From NCBI RefSeq assembly GCF_026151205.1, contig NC_087073.1:18814837-18878836 (forward strand): 64,000 nt of DNA, in the 5' to 3' direction. A program made the position numbers and the translations under genes. Below the pieces are notes generated by a model, which ran no database searches, was not told the DNA's origin, and saw only the letters and a program-made list of their open reading frames with translations. This DNA comes from Bolinopsis microptera. Its lineage: Eukaryota > Ctenophora > Tentaculata > Lobata > Bolinopsidae. How positions within the stretch are numbered: the stretch's first letter is position 1; every line of letters starts with the position of its first letter. Shown here piece by piece: positions 63,224-64,000 of the stretch.

Positions 63224-64000
63224 GTTTGGGAATATAATAATGTTGGTATTTGAATCTGCTGCAGCAATAATATCGATATGTCATTTGTCTAGAAAATTTT
63301 CGCCACTTCAATAGATATTGGGTCAGCAATTTGGTGAGTGAGTGATGAACTGGTTTGGTCTGTGACTGAGTGAGGGGTGCGGGCAATGTGAAAGTTGTGG
63401 TAAGTTATCTTGGCGTTTCTCAAATGTGCGAGTGTGAAGTGCCATTCTATGTTAGGGTTTGCAATCGATAATATCGGCGATAAAATTATAGGCGATAATT
63501 CGTAGTAAAATCGTTATCGGTTATCGGCGATAATTTCTGACCGATAAACCGATAATTTCAGAAATTTCTTTTCAAAAATAATTTCGGAATTTTCGAGACT
63601 TTACAGCTAACTCGCAGATTCTTACCTCCCATTTTCACTAGATTGATCATAAGATATGTGTGAAACTGATCAAAACATCTGAATTTGCTATTTAAGGCCA
63701 GAGGGGGGGGGGTAAATGCTCAAAAAAAATTACAAAAATATTATTCTTTAAATAAATTCATTTTTTGATGACAAAAGTTTTGCTGCCATTCACATATTTG
63801 TAACTGCTTAACTTTTTTTGATAAATGAGGTTAACCGATTCTTACAAAATTAACTAAACAACATTGAGGTTACTAAATTGAGGTTAAGATGTTATTTCAC
63901 TCCAAGATTTTTTGTTATTTCGGTCAGCAAATGTTAACTCTAAATTCTAGGTTTATAATTGTCAGTAAAAACGATATCTAAACGTTTATAAGTGAGGTTA
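63224..64000. other. AT-rich DNA with clustered CGATAA words
   Basis: No gene seen. At 63467-63560 the words ATCGATAATATCGGCGATAA, GGCGATAATT and CCGATAAACCGATAATTTC repeat in both orientations, as in the ends of some DNA transposons; no element boundary can be set. A short G-run is at 63703-63711. Confidence 0.5.

Overview
This is animal nuclear DNA. It is AT-rich, the genes are split by GT–AG introns, and three conserved animal genes can be read exon by exon: WASHC1, a sesquipedalian/PHETA gene and a CELF RNA-binding protein. Microsatellites, LINE, copia, hAT and TTAA-type elements fill much of the rest. I cannot name the phylum from sequence alone; nothing is prokaryotic, and there is no CRISPR array, operon or rRNA.

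Layout. At 1-199 is the tail of an unidentified ORF. At 769-2440 (minus) are the first four coding exons of WASHC1, running off the left side. At 3637-12079 (minus) is a tandem array of three intronless KH-domain genes. Two are broken by one lesion each (a 1-bp frameshift and a TAA), one is intact, and the middle copy looks like an unequal-crossover chimera. At 12815-13605 and 14888-15456 (plus) are two small secreted-protein genes, one collagen-like. At 16644-26188 (minus) is a complete four-exon PHETA gene whose 7.5-kb third intron holds a dead LINE fragment and a 4.85-kb element with ~390-bp terminal inverted repeats (20144-24988). That element carries a spliced ankyrin-type gene on the other strand.

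At 26.4-33.3 kb lie nested mobile elements: a copia-type LTR element (27006-30743, two 320-bp LTRs, GGAGA target duplication) that keeps only RT and RNase H, a 277-bp hAT MITE inside its 3' LTR, and a LINE reverse transcriptase with nonsense codons. At 33.9-35.05 kb is a cluster of inverted short repeats. At 36676-55778 (minus) is a full CELF gene whose 12 inferred exons give an uninterrupted 492-residue reading frame with three RRMs. Its introns contain a (GA)n tract facing a (CT)n tract, a foldback repeat, a 24-bp minisatellite and, in antisense, a complete three-exon secreted-protein gene with its own TATA box (52838-54243). From 57 kb rightwards the window is repeat DNA: two ~2.9-kb elements bounded by TTAA, the second packed with a recurring GTAAATTTCGTCACA-like motif.

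How the genes relate: WASHC1 and PHETA proteins both act in endosomal actin and recycling traffic, and CELF proteins control splicing and mRNA stability, but nothing here shows they are co-regulated. The most unusual items are the TIR element with its spliced ankyrin gene, the chimeric KH-gene array and the motif-rich TTAA element. All splice sites are inferred from GT/AG signals, reading phase and recalled family similarity; no transcript data were available.
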